In this document: piece by piece, positions 17,510-20,090 of the stretch
How the letters are laid out: each line of letters starts with the position of its first letter
Position numbering within the stretch: position 1 is the stretch's first letter
Assembly: GCA_023461115.1 (NCBI GenBank)
Contig: JAEWOA010000229.1
Location: 1 to 20,090, forward strand
Source of the DNA: Actinomycetes bacterium
Lineage (GTDB): Bacteria; Actinomycetota; Actinomycetes; Actinomycetales; Cellulomonadaceae
Reading direction: 5' to 3'
DNA: 20,090 nt
Position numbers and translations under genes: made by a program
The notes under the pieces: model-generated
Databases searched by the model: none
Told to the model about the DNA's origin: nothing
The model's input: the letters and a program-made list of their open reading frames with translations, nothing else

Positions 17510-20090
17510 TCCCACCTCCTCTCGCTGCGCCGCCGGACATCAACGGCGTCCGTGGCGGCTGGCTCGTCCACGGGTTCTCGACCCACGGCGGGCAGATGCG
17601 CCCACGCTGATCGTGCACCTGCGCGCCGTCCGGCCCGGTCACGGTGTCCTTGGTGAACCCGCCATAACGGGTGTACACCCGGCCGGAGCTGCCCACGCCG
17701 AGCTCGCCCGCGACGGGCGGCGCGCCGCCCGAGACTCCGCTGACCGCGGAGTCGACCGCGGAGACGATCTGGCGGGCCTGCGCGACGTTGTCGGGGTAGA
17801 TGGTGATGAACTTGGCCTGCTGCCCGCCGCTCATCCCCTGCAGGCTCTCGAGCGAGCCGACGACCTTGTGGTTGACGCCCATCTGCCTCAGGCGCGGCAA
17901 CACGGCGTCCGCCACCGCCGGCGCCGATGCGGCATCGGCGCTGACGTGGAGCTTCCAGCCCTCCGACGGGATCTCGTGGTTGATGAAGTCCATGAACATC
18001 CGGTCCGGCACGTAGCCGTCCTCGGGCCGCCCGAACCGGCGAGGTGGCTCGACGACCGGTCGGGGCGCCGGACCCTCGTCGCGCACCGGCGGCGGCTCGC
18101 CCTTGCTTGGCACCCTCGTCTTGCCCGCGCCGGCCGCGGCGCCCGCCGTGCGGGCGCGCAGATTGCGGAACACGCGGGCCAGGCGTGCGGCCGCCGCTCC
18201 CAGGAGCACCATGACGATCGTGATCGCGCCACCGATGAGGCTCCCGGAGAACATGCCCAGGTACAGCTCGCGCTGCTCTGGGCTGGCCGCGTGCAGGACC
18301 CCCGCGTACGCGTTGGCGAGCTGCGCCGCGCCGACGACCAGGTCGGCGGCCAGCACCCCGGCGCTGATCGCGTAGTAGCCCGCCCCGAGGAACGGCTCGG
18401 CGGGCGGGAACGCGAGCCCGATCAGGAACGCCCAGACGCCGACTCCCGCGACGATGAGCCCCGCGATGTTCACCGCCTGCCGGAATAGCCCCAGGAGGTG
18501 GTCGAGGCGGTCCGTCCCGCCGGGGGCGGGAGTGAAGATCCCGACGAGCTCACGCCACAGCGCGGGCAGTTCCATGCACGCCGCGATCGGGAACAGCAGG
18601 ATGCTCGCGACCACCTTCAGCAGGTTCATCACCCAGTGCTCGAGGAACGCCTCGCCTGCGGCCTTGGCGTGCCGCTTGATGCCTTGCCAGAACGTCTCGC
18701 CCTCCGGGGCCGGCGGGACCGTGACCTGCCGTTGCACCGCGGCGGCGGACTGCGGCCGCGGCCCGCCTCCCGCCTGCTCGGCGCCCATCTGCTCGGCTTT
18801 CGCCGGCACGGCGGCCGCGAACGGCGCGGCGAGCGCGACGAGCGGCCTGCCCACCTTCTCCTCGGGGTTGGCGACCACCTCGGCCATGAAGCCCAGCAGT
18901 CGGTTGCCCAGCAACTGGACGATCTGCCGCACTTTGCCGAACGCGTCCGCGATCCGACGAGCAACCGCCGCGGCAGCTGCGAGCGCCCGGCCGACCGCGG
19001 CCGTGAGCGTGCTCCACGAGGCGACGAGCCGCCGCCGCGCCGCGGCCCAGGCCCGCTGTGCGGCTGCCGCCAGGGCGGCGGCCAGCCGTCCGACGAGCTC
19101 GCGGCCCCGTCGGATCGCCTCGGCGATCGCGGCCCCCACGCGGCGCACACCGTCACGCAGCGCTGTCACAGCGGCGTCGATCCGGTCCCGGACCACCTGA
19201 TTGAGCCTGGTGAGCAGGCCGAACACCTGCCGCCGGGCCGCGTCGACGATTCCGCCGACGATGCCCAGCCCGGCTGACGCCACATGCCGCACGGCCCCGA
19301 CTGCCCGGCTCCCCGCCGACGCGACGCGATCCCAGATCCCCGGTCGGGCGTCGCGCTGCGCGGACGCGGCGGCCTGGCCGTTCTGCACCTCGGCCTGCAC
19401 CTCTGTCTGCACCTTCGCCTGCGCGTTGGTCTGCGCGTCGGCCTGCGCTCGCGCCTCGCTCATGGTTCGCGCGGCCTCGGACCTCGCCTGCCCGGCCTCC
19501 GCCTGGATCTGACCTTGGCTCGAGGCGACGACGCCTGCCTTCTCGCGCTGCCACCCCGCATGCAGTTGGCGCACCTCGGCGTCCGCGCGTGCGCCCACCG
19601 CCCGTTGCTCGCCCGCCGACTCGGCCTCCGCCGCCGCGACGGACTGCTCTGCCGAGGTCCGGGCGGCCGCGACGTCGGCCCGGTGCGCCACGCCCGCCTC
19701 GACCGCGGGCGCCACCGCAGGAGCCGTCAACTCACGTGTCTCGGCGTTCATCGTCGCGTTCAGCGCAGCCCGCTCGTCTCCCGTGGCACGGATCGGCGCC
19801 GGCGCGGCAGGCACCACCGGCGCCGGCGGCTCGCCGAACGCCGGCAACTCCCCCGGCGCCTGCGTCGGGCGCACGAGCTCCGTCGTCCGAGGGACCGTCA
19901 CGTCGGCGCCGGCCGCGGCCTGGTGGAGCGCGGCGCTGCCGTGTTGCGCGAGTTGGTCCGCCTGACCCGCGCCCGCGTCCGCCCCCAACGGTGGCAGCGC
20001 TGCCGGTGGGGCCGGCTCGGTGGGCGCGGGCACGGGCGCGACGTCGGCGACGGGCAGCCCGGTCGGGGTCGGGCGGGCCGGGAGCTGCTC
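17490..20090 (-). CDS. Effector/toxin-like protein: helical N-terminus, membrane helices, C-terminal RamC/LanKC-type lyase domain (5' end outside window)
   Basis: The frame is open to the right edge; residue numbers count from the GTG codon at 20033, which is not the true start. Residues 1-90 are Pro/Ala-rich, about 90-240 form an Ala/Gln/Glu-rich coiled-coil-like stretch, and 240-400 are basic amphipathic helices. About four hydrophobic helices follow at 468-489, 520-543, 552-575 and 598-620. From residue 671 comes a globular domain that matches from memory the N-terminal domain of class III lanthipeptide synthetases (RamC/LanKC): GWKLHVSA (K694, H696), HKVVGS (K723), KFITIYP (K741), VYTRYGGF (R789) and a final DQRG..CPPWVENP. 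In LanL/LanKC enzymes this domain is a phosphoSer/Thr lyase related to OspF. There is no kinase or cyclase domain. The layout resembles contractile-injection or polymorphic-toxin cargo; that role is inference. Confidence 0.75.
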   Translation of the reverse strand, partial: EQLPARPTPTGLPVADVAPVPAPTEPAPPAALPPLGADAGAGQADQLAQHGSAALHQAAAGADVTVPRTTELVRPTQAPGELPAFGEPPAPVVPAAPAPIRATGDERAALNATMNAETRELTAPAVAPAVEAGVAHRADVAAARTSAEQSVAAAEAESAGEQRAVGARADAEVRQLHAGWQREKAGVVASSQGQIQAEAGQARSEAARTMSEARAQADAQTNAQAKVQTEVQAEVQNGQAAASAQRDARPGIWDRVASAGSRAVGAVRHVASAGLGIVGGIVDAARRQVFGLLTRLNQVVRDRIDAAVTALRDGVRRVGAAIAEAIRRGRELVGRLAAALAAAAQRAWAAARRRLVASWSTLTAAVGRALAAAAAVARRIADAFGKVRQIVQLLGNRLLGFMAEVVANPEEKVGRPLVALAAPFAAAVPAKAEQMGAEQAGGGPRPQSAAAVQRQVTVPPAPEGETFWQGIKRHAKAAGEAFLEHWVMNLLKVVASILLFPIAACMELPALWRELVGIFTPAPGGTDRLDHLLGLFRQAVNIAGLIVAGVGVWAFLIGLAFPPAEPFLGAGYYAISAGVLAADLVVGAAQLANAYAGVLHAASPEQRELYLGMFSGSLIGGAITIVMVLLGAAAARLARVFRNLRARTAGAAAGAGKTRVPSKGEPPPVRDEGPAPRPVVEPPRRFGRPEDGYVPDRMFMDFINHEIPSEGWKLHVSADAASAPAVADAVLPRLRQMGVNHKVVGSLESLQGMSGGQQAKFITIYPDNVAQARQIVSAVDSAVSGVSGGAPPVAGELGVGSSGRVYTRYGGFTKDTVTGPDGAQVHDQRGRICPPWVENPWTSQPPRTPLMSGGAARGGGSDDRDE

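Noticed and set aside
17510..17515. GTG at 17515 as start of the zinc-ribbon-like protein
   Set aside because: It lies 1 nt from the AGGAGG; the GTG at 17509 has the workable 7-nt spacing.
17490..18023. Lanthipeptide biosynthesis cluster
   Set aside because: Only the lyase-type N-terminal domain is present; there is no kinase, cyclase, precursor peptide or transporter nearby.
1..20090. tRNA, rRNA, CRISPR array, insertion sequence or phage genes
   Set aside because: None seen by eye: no cloverleaf, no regularly spaced repeats, no transposase or integrase motifs, no terminal inverted repeats around a gene.

Overview
This is a GC-rich window in which almost every codon ends in G or C. It has AGGAGG-type ribosome binding sites, GTG starts, at least one probable leaderless transcript and several discoidin-domain exoproteins. 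These traits point to a saprophytic high-GC actinobacterium, perhaps a Cellulomonas-like member of the Micrococcales. The genus is inference; no rRNA or marker gene is present.

Layout. (1) Positions 1-435 hold the 3' part of a universal stress protein gene. (2) Positions 596-6261 hold a two-gene unit: an alpha/beta-hydrolase with an AHSMGG elbow, joined by a GTGA overlap to a 1359-residue patatin-like phospholipase with a polytopic membrane C-terminus. (3) Positions 6221-7086 (minus) hold a small unknown protein and a VOC/glyoxalase-fold protein. (4) Positions 7267-8442 (plus) hold the most striking gene: an N-terminal domain identical to human ubiquitin at 58 of the first 70 residues, fused to two fibronectin-III-like repeats, a Thr/Pro-rich stalk, one membrane segment and a basic tail. 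(5) Positions 8495-15441 (minus) hold three secreted proteins that share six copies of one F5/8-type-C (discoidin) module: a clan GH-A type glycoside hydrolase, a DUF1996 protein and a tandem beta-helix (GH55/pectate-lyase-like) protein. A divergent LacI-family regulator at 15812-16912 probably controls them. (6) Positions 16937-20090 (minus) hold a large effector-like protein, cut by the window end, followed by an overlapping small zinc-ribbon protein. The effector-like protein has an Ala-rich helical N-terminus, about four membrane helices and a C-terminal domain matching the N-terminal lyase domain of class III lanthipeptide synthetases (RamC/LanKC).

How the genes may work together. The discoidin cluster and LacI regulator look like a sugar-induced extracellular glycan-degradation locus. 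The discoidin repeats would target the enzymes to a polymer, possibly a fungal or plant wall glucan; the substrate is not visible. The hydrolase/patatin pair looks like a co-translated lipid-hydrolysing module. The ubiquitin fusion stands alone: no E1, E2, E3 or deubiquitinase is visible, and a bidirectional hairpin closes its transcript. The effector-like gene and its partner belong to a system that continues beyond the right edge.
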